A stretch of 64,000 nucleotides of DNA from Bactericera cockerelli (GCA_024516035.1 CM044956.1:55395533-55459532); one strand, 5' to 3'; counted from the first letter of the stretch, positions 1 to 11,649 are shown. Notes: generated from the letters alone by a model not told the origin. Numbers and translations are program-made.

Positions 1-720
1 GGGAAGAAGAAGGAGAATGAAGGAAGAAAAGGAGCCATGACCACATTACGCTCTGTAAACATAATTTCCCTTCTCGGCCTAAACTCGTTTATGTCTCGGC
101 TGTGTCCCTAATAGTAATTTAACATAGTAAATTTTCCCTGCTCTCTTCTTCCCTCCCTAAATTTTAACATAGTACGTTTTCCTCGTTGTTTCCAACCCTC
201 CTAAACTTTGAACATACTAAATTTTCCTTTCAATTTCACAAATAGTTTCCCGTTCTTTGAACCCGGGGGTGCTTGTACATTGTAGTTGGTTCTATTTTCA
301 TTGATAATCAGGTTAGGTATATGTAATATTTTATATAAAACTAGGATTCTTTAATATTTCCCCTCACCCCCTTGAGTTTCGCCTAGGCTTGATCAAGAGT
401 AGGTGAGTGAAAAATTTAAAGTATCCTAGTTTTAAATAAAATATAACATATACCTAACTTTACTTTGGATTTCTAAAATGAACTTGATAACACATAATTG
501 AAAATCAGAGTTGCTTAAATTATAATTCTGGAATAATGAGACTCATAAGACCTATTGGTCAGTATAAGATAAGGATATACATAATCATCATTATCATAGG
601 GTGGCGTCATCGTGAACGATGGTAGCCAGACAGTGGAGGAATGACTCAGCACTTCTACTACTGTCTTTACAAGGAGGCTAATAATTGACAGGATCCTCAG
701 AAGAAAACCAATGCTGGCCT
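1..720. other. AT-rich non-coding DNA
   Basis: No gene seen. The stretch from about 300 to 460 contains a short inverted-looking pair (a segment reading atatgtaatattttatata near 320 and its complement near 440), probably a degraded MITE. Confidence 0.4.
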
Positions 721-726
721 ACTCCC

Positions 727-905
727 TGTTCATAGTCCCCCAGCCAGACTGCTGGTTTTCTCACTGTTTTTAGTCCCCCAGCCAGACTGCTGGTCTTCTT
801 ACTGTTTATAGTCCCCCAGCCAGACTGCTGGTCTACTCCCTGTTTATGGTCCCCCAGATAGACTGCTGGTCTACTTCCGGTTGATAGTCCCCCAGACTGA
901 CGTAT
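727..905. repeat. 38-bp tandem repeat, about five units
   Basis: Units contain the constant block gtcccccagccagactgctg followed by a variable tctactccctgtttata-like spacer. A diverged unit of the same type lies near 56865-56900, so the satellite is dispersed. The apparent minus-strand reading frame across it is a by-product of the repeat. Confidence 0.85.
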
Positions 906-1011
906 AATATATACATATAATATAAAAACATACATAACAAGCTCTTTATGATTAAGATTATGTGTGTTATTATATTATGTATGTCACATTGTCACAATTA
1001 GTGGTATTTAC

Positions 1012-1275
1012 CATGGCCGAGTGAGTTAGCGCGCTAGGCATTGCACGCATGGTGACCTGGGTTCGATCCCCAGCGGAGCAGTAATTTTTCTGCTCGGTAC
1101 TTGGATGTTCGACGTCCACTTATACCTCGTTCAGTAGCTGCCTTTGATGTGAAGCAGCGACCAGTGGCGAAAACATAGGCGAAAAAAGAATACAAGATAT
1201 TGTATATTAAAGTGGTAAAGTCCTATAAATCTGAGTTATCCACTAAAATTGTGACATAATAACACAAATAAAAAG
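1012..1275 (+). repeat. tRNA-derived SINE, family B (tRNA-Ala-like head)
   Basis: The head carries a recognisable A box (gtggccgagtgagttagcgcgc), an anticodon-loop-like cttgcac block and a B box (ggttcgatccccagcgg). The body includes agcagcgaccagtggcg and ends in a segment related to tctgagttatccactaaaattgtga. The same unit recurs at 24076-24345 and, reversed, at 61098-61495. Assignment to tRNA-Ala(TGC) is inferred from the loop. Confidence 0.8.
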
Positions 1276-2850
1276 CATTATTATTATTATCAACTCTTAA
1301 AATTGTGAATAGATCTTATATTTTTAATTATACCCTAATTGTTAACTTAGTTTGAAAATTTGTTTTACTAGTATGTGACACAATAATTATTGTTTTAATT
1401 TCTACCAGCATAACGATTTTTCACATAATATATTGTTTACGGAACACTGGATTGTTCTGTCTGACGGTTTTATAGCTATCAGAAACATATACACCATTAC
1501 TCATACAATAATTATTACATAATAAATATTATTCGTATTCATGGATACATAATAAATACATAATAGATAATGCGTATGTATTATAAATTTATCAAGAATA
1601 GGAAATCTAATGGTGTGGTTGCCACGTTACTGTGCAACTTTGAGGCTTTATAATAAATAATATTATTTTGATTTATTTATTTATTTAAAGGTATTTTAAA
1701 GGTCTCACCATAAGGAGTTATAATCAACAAATTTCATTATTCTGGAACTTACGGTTGACGAGTTATAGGTCAAAATATATGGATATTACCTAAGACGCCC
1801 GACCCTGTATCTCAAGAACAGTAAGTCGTAGCTCAATGAATTTTTTTGCAATGAACTTCTCTTAATGGGATTTTTAAAAAAATATGCCACACTACGTACC
1901 ATTTGATTTAAGATTTTAAAGTTGGTCCATGTCCAGCCTGACTGGGGCCGTGTAGGCAAAATTTTTTTGCTGAAAATTAATTTCCCTAAAAAAAGGAATA
2001 GAGTCTTTTTCGTTTTTTGATATTATTTTGAGTCGTTTCCGAGAATCCCGGGCATGAGACTTTATGTGGAAGTCTTATATACAGATGTCCTAACTAGGGG
2101 GCGGGGTTATTGCCTAGGCATGGCCGCATGGCTCATCACAATGTGTGTTGCTTTGTGTTCCTTATTTTTTCTTCATTATAATTTCCATCACTAGACTGTT
2201 GAAAGAGGGTAGGGAACCTAATTATGGTGACGGTAAACAATAGCACATTAGGTCGCCTGATGAATTGTTTCCAGACACGATAGGTGATGTGGTTACCACC
2301 CTTGTGAGTCATAGTCGTATAGTTGTGTTAACCCATTACCGAGCCCGTTTCACCTGATAAACCCAGGAGACCGGGCTCAATTCAATCAATTTCAGCTGTC
2401 TATCACATATGATACACAGGTTTCCTTTGATAATTAATAAAAAAAATTAGTTATGATGCAACATTGTGTACACTAACATTACTCTGCACAACAATACAAG
2501 CATGGCATTACAAATACATATGACAAATAAAATAGAGAGAGAACATACATATATTATACCTATATGAACATGAAATTATGAACATATTTTCCAGTGTGGT
2601 TTTGATATAGGTACTAAAACGTTTGTCTGTTTGTCGACCTGTGGAATTTTTTTTTAAATAGAAATTCGCACAAGCTTCGTATATAATGTACAAGTAGGTT
2701 ATTGAACTCGATGACAAACTCAAAATACTGCTAACAGAAAGAGACTCTTTAGTCATACGCCGCGCCGGCATGTATAAATAAATTATTTGTAATAATTTTA
2801 AAAAAGAACCGGAACTCATAAAAAAAAACAAACTTGTCAGGCCCGGTTGT
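1276..2850. other. Non-coding DNA with one dispersed-repeat end
   Basis: AT-rich, no supportable exon. Around 2085-2125 there is a minus-oriented copy of the dispersed block that contains ggcaataaccccgccc (also near 8300, 25000, 50040 and 58130). Confidence 0.5.
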
Positions 2851-2852
2851 TC

Positions 2853-2965
2853 ATTTGTGCAAGGCGTCCACGACGGTCTGGTAATCCAGAAATCGAGGGT
2901 TCGAAACCCAGCTGGGACATCACAAGTAATATTGCGGATTGGGCTTACTGCTGGAATATGTATTA
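2853..2965 (+). repeat. tRNA-derived SINE, family E (diverged copy)
   Basis: Contains gggttcgaaacccagctgggac (B-box arm) followed by gggcttactgctggaata. The 63508-63695 copy has a complete tRNA-like head with a ctgtgaa loop (His-like). The anticodon arm here is altered. Confidence 0.7.
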
Positions 2966-4640
2966 GTATTATCTTTTTTCTCTTAGTCTTTGTCCAAAAG
3001 GTCATTGCTTCGGTCAACTTTTTCTTCATAGTTGAGGTTGGTTGTTTTGGGCACTCCTACTTCCAATTTTTACGGCTAGATGGCCTTCCCAACGCCAACT
3101 CCAGTGATTGTTTTTATTTTGAGATGCCTGATACTGTATATCTGTTTAACATATCGAAGCAAGACAATACTAGTCGTTTTATATGACAAGAAAAACTGTC
3201 CTTGCTTCATAATATACTATCAGGGGTACAACACGTGTTTGTGTCTGTAATACGGCGTACCCCCGCAATTTCTCATCCACGAAAAAAAAAGAAAAATCAA
3301 AATAATATTGCTTATAAATTTTTTAAACCTTCCAATGGAGAGCTTACAGTTCGAAAGCGCACACAAAAGGTTACAATTTTCCCCATAGTATCAAAAGCTT
3401 TGGATGTGTCCCATACTCCTTTGAGTATTTTTTACCTAAGCACAATAAATTTGTCCTATGTACTTCTTCATCCATGTATTCCTATCCCAAGCCTGATTTG
3501 ATTCAAAAGAAAAAGAAATCGGTTTTATCGAACAACCAGTCAAATAAACCGTAAATTTTATTGAAATCTACACATATGAGGAGCATACGTGCAAAAATGA
3601 ACATCTCCGGAAATAAAAAATTTTCAGTATGAAGGTAAACTGATATTATGAAAAGTAAAACAATATAGAAACAAGCATGGATCTGTTCAAATTTTATCGA
3701 TACGGTCATTTATAAAGCGCAAAAAGTATGGGATGTGTTCGAGTAAGGTCGTTTATTGTTGATTTTGAATTCCGCTCAGTACCTATAAACTGTTAGAATC
3801 AATTCCTAACTCCATTCTTGTATTTTGGAGCTATTCATTTTTGCACGTATGCTCCTCATATATGTACCTCAAAACTGAAAAAGTAAAGGACCAAAACAAT
3901 CAAATAGTTTTTGATATTCGGATATTTTGCATTGATGGAGAGAGGGTTTTGAAATTAAACGTTGAACAGGGGGAAGAAACAAAAAAATCTGTGTAAACAT
4001 CACACGACTTTCCTTATCCCCAAAAAGAAGTCAATTCCGCCACTGGTGACTCAACGGTAACGGATAGTTAAAAATCATGCCAAATTCGTAATCAGCACCT
4101 TAAAATCATTGGATTTGATATGTCGCAACCCCATCTAGGTAAATAATAAAAAGTTAGTCCAAGCGGGTCCCCCCAAAATACCGGTAAATTGGGCCGGGTT
4201 CCAAAAAGTTCAAGATATCAAAAAAATGATGCGAATACACCCCTATTATTTTTTTAATCCGAGAAAATGTTGTTCTCTAACTTTTTTTGTATCTTTAAAC
4301 CAATTCAAAGAAGCGGCGGTTGCGCAATATTTGCGGCCCTGCGGCCGCATCTTGCGTCCGATTTCAACCAAAAGTTTCGTGGTTCGTTTGGTGAATAAAA
4401 ATAATTTGCATACCAAATTTCAAGTCTATAGCTCCTACCGTTCTCGAGATATCCTGTTTACACACACACACACAGACAGACGCACGGACCAATGGCTGAA
4501 AACAACTTTTTTGGTATCCTGAGGCTATGATTCGTCCAGAAATGTGAAAAAACTGGGCAGGTCAAAATTTCGACGAATACAATACTTTCCTTATTATAGG
4601 ATAAGGAAAGTAAAAAAAAAAAATACCTGAATTAGTGACT
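2966..4640. other. Non-coding DNA with old repeat remnants
   Basis: A nearly perfect inverted pair of about 29 bp (3571-3600 and 3836-3865, core gaggagcatacgtgcaaaaatga) is about 235 bp apart and probably marks the ends of a small MITE. The segment 4300-4620 has the ctcctaccgttctcgagatat, cagacagacgcacggacc and cgaatacaatactttcc signature typical of 3' ends of common insect repeats; similar text lies at 39780-40190. Confidence 0.5.
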
Positions 4641-4780
4641 GTAACCGATGAGATCAATATTTCTGAACCAAGGCAAGACGAAATCCAGGATGCTTTTCGA
4701 CACTTAAAATTGATAAAGCACCAGGAAATGACAACGTACCTAGCGAGCGAGCTTCTTAAAGCGGATGAATTAATTATTAA
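4640..4780 (+). pseudogene. Remnant of a non-LTR reverse transcriptase
   Basis: Translation in the plus direction gives EPRQDEIQDAFRHLK and then, after a small frameshift, KAPGNDNVP followed by a Glu-Leu-Leu-Lys-Ala-like stretch. KAPGxDxxP is the characteristic N-terminal motif of LINE reverse transcriptases. Only about 45 codons survive, ending at an A-run. This is a dead fragment, unrelated in sequence to the LINE at 29-33 kb. Confidence 0.6.
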
Positions 4781-5397
4781 AAAAAAAAAAATATGAGTAA
4801 AAATGCAGTCCTGGGTAGTCCTCTCAATTTTCCATCAAATATATAAAAAAAAAAAAACTGAAAAAAAAACTCGTGTTTTATTAAAAACGAGGGTAAAAAA
4901 TGTACTAGCGTTGGTTGTTCTTCCCACCTTTCTCGAAAGCCAATATTGCTTTCCCCATTTACTATTCTTCGTGATGGCTTATCTAATCCGAATTTTATTG
5001 AGCTCCCTTCTTTTTTTCAGGTTTCCTTCTTTCTTTGTCTAACGTTTTTATTTCATGTTGTTTTTTTTTCTTTTGTTTCCAGAACGATGTCACATATTTT
5101 CGTTACTTTACTCACAGAAATGTGCTATCGGAATTCTCTTATCTAGCTTGTAGCACGCTCTAAAGTTACACCTTTCTAGATTTAAAAGTAGGAGAGAAAG
5201 ATTTTTAACTTGTTACATTTTAGTGTCGCCTTCGCAATTCCGGTTGGCACCAACGGCACCTATGTACATCTAACTACATTTTGCACATGAAATCATACTA
5301 CCTTTTCAAAAGTTGAAACCGCTTTTGAAATTTTCCAGTATAATCGCAGTTCTAAATTTAAAAAGCCCTAGTGCCACTGTTTCTGAAAAATCGTCAC
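4781..5397. other. Non-coding DNA
   Basis: Mostly A- and T-rich runs. Nothing supportable seen before the 3' flank of the next minus-strand gene. Confidence 0.5.
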
Positions 5398-5403
5398 TTT
5401 ATT
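5398..5403 (-). promoter_or_regulatory. Polyadenylation signal AATAAA
   Basis: The plus strand reads tttatt about 40 bases downstream of the stop codon of the 5442-6308 gene, the usual position for an AATAAA hexamer. Confidence 0.5.
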
Positions 5404-5441
5404 TCATCATTCAGTTCAATACTTTTTCACAAATTTCCTGT

Positions 5442-6308
5442 CTAGTCGCATTTCAGAACGAACACCTGCAAGCAACATAGACAGAGACTGCAGAGGAAGC
5501 AACCCAAACAAGCACTCGCCAGGCATGCTAGGACCAAGTTGGTTTTTTTCACATCTTGCAATGTTACTTCGTTAGAAGCCTTTGTTTGGTTAGAAGCGCT
5601 TCCGTTGTCGCTTCTTTGATTGTAAATCCACCGATTGAGTGCGTTCATGTTTTGGTATACCAAATTTTCCTCGTATTCGGCTTTCTTATTATTCTGGCTC
5701 ACTTTATTGTAATTAGTGACATTGGTCGCTGTAATCAAGTTGTTGGATTCATTTTTAGCTGTAATAGTGACATCATGATTTCTATTATTCGTTTCAATAG
5801 ATTTTCTTCTAGGAATATGATTGGATTTGGTGGGAATATTCCACGTTCTAAAAGTGACGTATTTGCGATTTTCTCTAAACCAAAAATCTGCAGGAATGTT
5901 TTTGAATTCATCAGCACTTTCAGTCTGTTGCTTCCAGCTAGATCTATATTTTAAATCAGGTAACATCTTCAAAGGACCTTGTAAAGATTCGGAAACCATT
6001 GTCACTGGCAGTGTTACTAAATTCTCGGACATTTTTGTTGTTCTTGTTGAATTTTCTGTCCCTTCATAAACAGTTTCATGATTTCCGTCACCTTGATTGT
6101 TTATTTTATCACCGTGAGTTTTTGCACTGTTGCTAGCATCTTTAAAGTCAGGAGGTTTGTTGTGTACTTGCATAAGACTTTCTCTTGCCATGCGTCTCGG
6201 ACTAGTCAGCAATTCTTCATTTTCGATGGATACTGCTGGAACACCCTGTTGTTCAGCTAGACCAGCGTGCAACAATAGGCAACTAACGAGAACCAATCTC
6301 GCATCCAT
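5442..6308 (-). CDS. Small type I membrane protein, Cys-rich tail (single exon)
   Basis: I do not recognise a named family. The 288-residue product starts MDARLVLVSCLLLHAGLAEQ, a good signal peptide, so the protein should enter the secretory pathway. Residues ~25-255 form a polar, low-complexity ectodomain rich in Asn, Lys, Ser and Thr with many NxS/T sequons. The C-terminus (~256-288) is one hydrophobic membrane segment packed with Cys (ACLASACLGCFLCSLCLCC), leaving almost no cytoplasmic tail. It is intronless as seen here, with AATAAA about 40 bases past the stop. Two other minus-strand genes at 7.4-8.0 and 9.3-11.6 kb have the same plan, which suggests a tandem cluster of fast-evolving surface or secreted proteins. 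Function unknown. Confidence 0.7.
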   Translation of the reverse strand: MDARLVLVSCLLLHAGLAEQQGVPAVSIENEELLTSPRRMARESLMQVHNKPPDFKDASNSAKTHGDKINNQGDGNHETVYEGTENSTRTTKMSENLVTLPVTMVSESLQGPLKMLPDLKYRSSWKQQTESADEFKNIPADFWFRENRKYVTFRTWNIPTKSNHIPRRKSIETNNRNHDVTITAKNESNNLITATNVTNYNKVSQNNKKAEYEENLVYQNMNALNRWIYNQRSDNGSASNQTKASNEVTLQDVKKTNLVLACLASACLGCFLCSLCLCCLQVFVLKCD

Positions 6309-6309
6309 G

Positions 6310-7055
6310 ACAATTCATACGCAACTAACGATTTTAATGAGACAAATGATGGTCAAATATCAAATGTATTCGTTTCTATTCAATATCACTGAAAATTTGA
6401 AAAAAATCAACAGTGGCACAAAATTTTCACTTTTTCCCAATTAAAAGATGTAATTTTGAACAAAATAGGTATGTGGCTATTTTCCTATATGCAAGCTTTG
6501 TCTACTCCATCAGATCTATGTGAAATTGTTAAATCTGTTTTGTGAAATTTTACACTGAGCAAAATATAATTGTTCCACAAGGTGTAGATTTTTCGTGATT
6601 TTTTTTTTTTATGCTGTGAAATAACTACCTACTCCAAACGTTACTTCACTTTTTTTTTTTTTTTACTTCTGGACTTTTTCCAATTTATTAAACTAGAAAC
6701 TCGTCTAAAATATATTATACAAGATACTGATGTAGGTACCTATAGCAAGATTAAAAAAAAAACAGACATTATAGTACATATTATGAAAATAATAGAGAGA
6801 AAAAAGCTTATATATTTTGCTGAAAGTGTATAAAAATAAAATGAAAAACAAACAATATTTAAATATTATGAAAGATAAATAAGTATAGGTTTATTTGCAG
6901 TTGCTTTAGTTAGTATCACGAAAATATTTCATTTGTTTATTGAACATGTAAATATTTGTTTTAAACAAAAAATCGTTTATGGATTACATTCTCGTAACCA
7001 ATGGAATGTATATGTATTATTATGGCAGGGTCAGTAGTTTAGATTATATGATCTA
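6310..7055. other. 5' flank of the minus-strand gene, AT-rich
   Basis: Contains T-runs and poly-A tracts. No exon or recognisable transposon seen. Confidence 0.4.
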
Positions 7056-7057
7056 TT

Positions 7058-7197
7058 TTCCGACCTCAGTAGCTGGATCGATAAGACGGCGGACTTGTAA
7101 CCTGGAGCTTGGTGGTTTGGGTCCCAGTTTCAACGTAGATTTGGTAAAGCGAGTTTGAGTAGTTGTGATATCACGAAAGTAATTAACACAAATAGGT
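7058..7197 (+). repeat. tRNA-derived SINE, family A (tRNA-Thr-like head)
   Basis: Reads cgacctcagtagctggatcg, a gcggacttgtaacctggag anticodon arm (loop cttgtaa, Thr TGT-like) and ggtttgggtcccagt as B-box arm, followed by gagtttgagtagttgtgata and attaacacaaata. Other copies are at 17050, 51662, 60184 (minus) and, split by another SINE, at 24040/24346. Confidence 0.75.
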
Positions 7198-7351
7198 CAA
7201 CTATATTATGTATTTTACTGAGTCTTGTGGAGATTTTATGTAAAATATGTTATGGTTGAATATATTCACGATATAATTTATAATGGATATAATTATACAT
7301 CAAATTTTCTTATTCCAATATATGAATATCCAATAAATGCACTTATGAATT

Positions 7352-7998
7352 TCAATGAAAATGCTGCCGAATATGTAGATAGAAACACAAGATAGCATTG
7401 ATGATACAGCAGAAGCAGATGAAAACGAAACAGACTATCAACGCTAAATTTTCTTGTTTTGTTGAAAAGCTGAATAAATTTAGAGTTTCAGTCCCATTAG
7501 ATACAGTTTCATTTGCTTTTTCTGAAACTATACTTTGAAATTCTTCAATACTAGATTTAATAGGAAATTCTTTTTCTTTTGGCATTTCTGTATTGATTGA
7601 TTCCAAACTATCGTTTGATTTGATCTGATTTTCACTATTGAAACCTAAATCTCCTGCAACTTTATCAAGGTTTTCTAAATTTGGATGCAGTTCCATACCT
7701 TTTGAACTAATTTCATACTGTATGTCTGTTCCATAATCTTTATGAGTTTCCAAGTATTTTCTTATTTCCTTTTCTATTTCTTCCGTTAATTTAAAATCAC
7801 TGTGGTCCATTTCATTTGTATCCAAATTATTTGGCACTGCATTCTCTCCAAATTCATTTTTATTATTGTTGTGATTTTCGTCAGTTTGACTATTAGAATT
7901 CTGATCAAAATATTGTGGGAATGGTGTATTTTCAACTTGGTTGAACTCTACCGATTTTTCCATTTGCATTTTTTCCGAATTTTGTAATTCAGTTTCTC
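7352..7998 (-). CDS. Last exon of a membrane protein, paralogue of the 9.3-kb exon
   Basis: A splice acceptor (cacattccag, ending at 7999) precedes the exon, which opens with two bases of a split codon, i.e. phase 1. The product contains an ATG at 7969 but the frame is open back to the acceptor, so that Met is probably internal. About 185 residues are acidic and Asn/Glu-rich with several sequons (NETVSNGT). A C-terminal membrane segment (LALIVCFVFICFCCIINAIL) and a short Cys/His tail follow. The pattern C-x-IIN-x-I-x-C is shared with the 9347-9765 exon, as is the phase-1 start, so the two are likely paralogues. I could not find the signal-peptide exon, which should lie between 8.0 and 9.3 kb. 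Confidence 0.6.
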
Positions 7999-7999
7999 C

Positions 8000-9346
8000 T
8001 GGAATGTGGAGTGGATTTGAAATTCACTTACTTCACAATGTAAACAAAAGTCTGTTTCAATATTTTAGTTTTTTAATTCACAAAGTGCCATTGCATTTAG
8101 AGTAGGTCAGAGGGACAATGATTTTAAAAATGAATATAATTTTTTCTCATAGAAAAGCACTGAGCCATGGCTATACTTACTGAAAAAAAAATATTTGCTA
8201 GATGCATATACAAAATACATAAGTAAAACTAATAATTACCAAATACAATTATTATTGTATGCATTGCACATTTAATTATATTATAAACTTATTATAAAGG
8301 GTTGGGTGGAAGAGATTACCATAGTCAATAACCCCGCCCTATAGGTAGGACATATGAATATATTTTGTTTATTTTTTTCTTGATTATATTAATATTATCA
8401 ACTTTGTATTTTAATTTTACCATTATTTGTTTGTATAAGTATAGGTATGTTTTACAAATAAAGAGTTTCTAAATAAATAAATTCTTCTTACTTCATAACT
8501 CTGGATATTTAATTATTCTAAAATTATGGTAGACATTCGCCACAGAATTTTTGTATTCTAAGTAGGTCACAGCGAGTCAAAATAAAAACGAAAGCAATTC
8601 TAGTGGAAGAAATAAAATTCATTTGAGATTCTTTTGCAAAATTCAAAACAAATATATTGTTTGGGTCTTCAAGATTTAGTGTTCTAATGTTTCAGAAAAA
8701 AGGATTTATATGTAACTTTGTAAGAAAAAGCTCACCCTTTTGACATAAAGGCTCTTTATATCTTTAACACTGCTATTAGAAATCATTTCATTCTGATTGG
8801 ACTTGTACTTGAGTTAGAACATCAAAAAGCTAATTTTATAATATAATTATAATGAATCTTTCTTCATATTTTTTACACTACCATATTTACTCTTGGGCAG
8901 TTTCATAACCATTGTTGACCGATGTATCAAAATGTAAATCTAACCTATGATGTTTCAAGTAAGAGTAAGATTCAGTTTACATTTCGTTTGCTTATTGTGT
9001 ATTTCAGATAATTATGATAATTTTTATTTTTAATGAAAACTCTTTTATTTTCAAAAGTCAAAAGATACCTATTTATTGCTACCATTTTTAAAGATTCTTC
9101 TTTTTTATTCTTCATGAACGATATGCTCTATATTCAAACATTGTGTTGAATTTATTTCAGCCCAGTAAAATACAGTTGCAATTGTCAGTAATTGAAACAT
9201 ATTACTTTTTCAAATTATGTGGAGGCCAAAGTTACTTTTTGTAATGAATACTTCATTCAATTTATTTGTAGGCATAGTTCCTTTATTTTAGTGAACAGTT
9301 CATTCAATTTATTTATAGAACTAGTTCCTTTATTTTAATGAACACT
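8000..9346. other. AT-rich DNA between two paralogous genes
   Basis: Holds a dispersed repeat end near 8296-8350 (gggttgggtggaagagatta then caataaccccgccc). Two short direct repeats of cattcaatttatttatag with ttcctttatttta lie at 9250-9350, just past the next gene's stop. The first exon of the 7.4-8.0 kb gene should be here but was not identified. Confidence 0.4.
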
Positions 9347-9765
9347 TCATTCAATTTTAAAACACAAAGCACAACACATGATACAATTGATCACTGTGCA
9401 CAGCACAAGTACAACAAGTAGAATGGTGGTTATGCCTAGTTCCTTTACCATTTGCTTATCATCTCCACCACTTTCCGAACTGTTTTTATTTCTAACCGTT
9501 TTGAGAATAACAGAACTCCTTGAGATTTCGTTGTTTTGCAATAGCTCAGACAAGTTGCTTTGTTTCAGACTGACGTTTGCTGACTTTGTTGCATTGGCAT
9601 TGTTTCCTAGTTTAATCGTATTTTTTGATTTTTCTTCAGGACTCTTAAAGTGATCGCTCCAGCTATGGTATTTATCAAGTATCTCGCCCAAAATGTCTCT
9701 GTTTGATCGATGTAGAGCTTCGCTTCTATCCATCATTTCATTTTCTGATTTCACAAACCACGATC
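9347..9765 (-). CDS. Exon 2 of a signal-peptide/TM protein (with 11163-11643)
   Basis: The exon starts after a cttcaag acceptor (AG at 9767-9766) in phase 1, exactly complementing the phase-1 donor of the exon at 11163. Encoded residues begin with SWFVKSENEMMDRSEALHRS, continue through a polar sequon-containing stretch, and end with a membrane helix and Cys-rich tail (ITTILLVVLVLCTVINCIMC). The stop lies at 9347, with tttatt (AATAAA on this strand) about 15 bases downstream. The C-terminal VINCIMC block resembles IINAILC of the 7352-7998 exon. Confidence 0.65.
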
Positions 9766-9789
9766 CTTGAAGTTTACACATAGAAAACT

Positions 9790-10344
9790 TTGAATTTCAT
9801 TTTAAATACATACCTTTATTTAAAACCACGTATTTTTAAAGTTTTTTTTTTTAATTTTTGCTATCTGTACTTTTCTATTTGTGGGATATTTAAACGAAAA
9901 ATATAATGTTTCTTCTAAAAAAATGCATTGTTAATTTTGTACCATTAAAACATAAATATTATAGTGTCGAGAAATTGAAAAATTAACAACAATGAGAGTT
10001 TTCCGTTACATTCAAGAGTTTTTTTAAAGAAATGTATTAAAAAACTCCTCCGCTCTTGATCAATTCAATTTCCCATGATTTAAACGCTTTCTAATGATGG
10101 AATAAAATGTTCATGAAAGTTGATTGTTGGAAACGTCAATTTGGTTTTACATCACACGTTTTTTGTCTGATTTAATTAAAAAAAAAAAAAAAAATACATA
10201 TGTATGGCCGTCATTTTGATATTGATACTAAGAAATAAATTGTTATAAAGTAAGAAAAAATCGAATTAATATCCACCTATAAAATGTTCTTCAAGTAAGA
10301 AATGCTGGGTGAGGTTAATGTGGGTAGCTGGTACGATTCCAAGC
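9790..10344. other. Intron and AT-rich DNA
   Basis: Part of the 1.4-kb intron of the gene above; no other feature seen before the SINE. Confidence 0.5.
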
Positions 10345-10695
10345 GAATGGAGCGTATTTATTATTATTATCTGACCTGGTTGCAGGGTTTTCAGTTGAAC
10401 CCTTACAATTAACACTACGACGTAGGTAATAAGATCTATTGTGACTAGTGTATTATATTTGGTTTTAACGTCCTGATTGAGAAATATAATCAGGACGGGG
10501 ATTTTACCCTCCATTCTCTGGGAATCGTACGAGCTACACCACATTAACCTCACCCAGCCTGGGTAGGCCGAAAATGCCAGCTTCACGTGTTTGGAAGGAA
10601 CAGAAATTTATTAGAAAAGTCTGCCGCAACCTGGGATCGAACTCGGGATCTCTGGACTACAGGCAGTAGTCTCAACCGTCACGCCACTGAGGGTA
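10300..10695 (-). repeat. SINE family C (tRNA head plus shared core), minus copy
   Basis: On the minus strand the order is: tRNA-like head with gtagtccagagatcccgagt and B box gttcgatcccaggtt; core ggctgggtgaggttaatgtgg and aatggagggtaaaat; then a tail gttaaaaccaaat and a 3' part with cacaatagatc and accctgcaaccagg. The 56480-56795 copy has the same full length. It lies inside the intron of the host gene. Confidence 0.8.
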
Positions 10696-10699
10696 AAAG

Positions 10700-11150
10700 C
10701 CTCTTAATTATATGTATTTTTTTATAAAAGTAATCTATTAAATTGAAAGAAAATACTATTTTCTACCCTGATAATTTTTTGAACAAGTTGTGAATTTTCT
10801 CGATTACACAACTAGTGTCGCGGAAGTTTTCGTCCTATCAAAAGCAGGTAATAATAATCAACCATTTAAACTTTTTACATGATAAAACTGCTTGTTTTAC
10901 AGCTTACTTGTCAGAAAAAATGTTCGACTACCATACTTTTTACAATACTTTGCATAGACTTTCAATCTGAATAGGAATCGGTAATAATAGAAAGTAAAAC
11001 ATAGTATCATTATGTAAATAATATGGAAGTCCTCCATAGAGGTGACTTATTATGCTGTCATAATTTCAAATTAATGAAGGAAAAAAAAAAGAAACTGGTA
11101 GAAGACTGATCCCTATGATACCTGAAAAACTGATCATAGCGATATGATCA
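10700..11150. other. Remainder of the intron
   Basis: AT-rich; nothing further supportable. Confidence 0.4.
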
Positions 11151-11162
11151 GAATGTACTTAC

Positions 11163-11643
11163 CGGTATTATTCAAATTTTTCGTTGCCATTTCAGCTATT
11201 TTTCTCGTTAGTATGTCCACAACATCATCAGTGGATATCAGTTTCTTTCCACGGTCTTCCTCATCAAACTTTGAGATACTTTTAATTGCATCAATTTTTT
11301 TGAGAAATTGATTTTTCTTAAAATCATCATATATCTTGTCAAAAATGTGACCAGAATGTATTTCAGATGTATTTCTTTTTACCATTGAGTGATTTTTCTT
11401 TTCAAGCTCTTGAAGTTTTTTTAAAAAATTGTACAAGCGTTTGAGAATCTCTTGTTGTTTTACTTCCCATGTTTTGTGTACGGGTTCATCATATTTGGGC
11501 TCTGAATTCTGGCTGCCATTCTGGTTTTGTGGTCTAAAGCTTTTTTTCTCAACTCCCAGTATGGTTTCAGTTGAAACAAATGTCACGGCACTGTTACCCA
11601 GATAAAATAAAAGTATAACCCAGCAGATTATCGGATCTCTCAT
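11163..11643 (-). CDS. Exon 1 of the same protein (signal peptide and coiled-coil stalk)
   Basis: The ATG at 11643 opens MRDPIICWVILLFYLGNSAV, a clear signal peptide. A ~140-residue polar, Lys/Glu-rich stalk follows, including a likely coiled coil (QQEILKRLYNFLKKLQELEK). The exon ends at 11163 in phase 1 at a textbook donor (GTAAGTAC on the minus strand). Joining to the acceptor at 9766 keeps the frame and yields a ~300-residue type I membrane protein whose intron is 1.4 kb. Transcript data would settle whether other exons intervene. Function unknown. Confidence 0.65.
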
Positions 11644-11649
11644 TCTGAA

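Noticed and set aside
678..935. 85-residue minus-strand frame with repeated Trp-Gly-Asp text
   Set aside because: Explained entirely by the 38-bp satellite.
1012..1085. Possible functional tRNA gene
   Set aside because: The tRNA-like head is followed by a shared SINE body and repeats elsewhere; the arms do not pair as a complete tRNA.
8003..8036. GTAAGT donor just upstream of the 7998 acceptor
   Set aside because: It would create an intron of about 33 bases, too short to be spliced.
8160..8190. Candidate signal-peptide exon for the 7.4-8.0 kb gene (donor near 8176, minus)
   Set aside because: The upstream ATG gives only nine codons and ends in phase 0, which does not fit the phase-1 acceptor.
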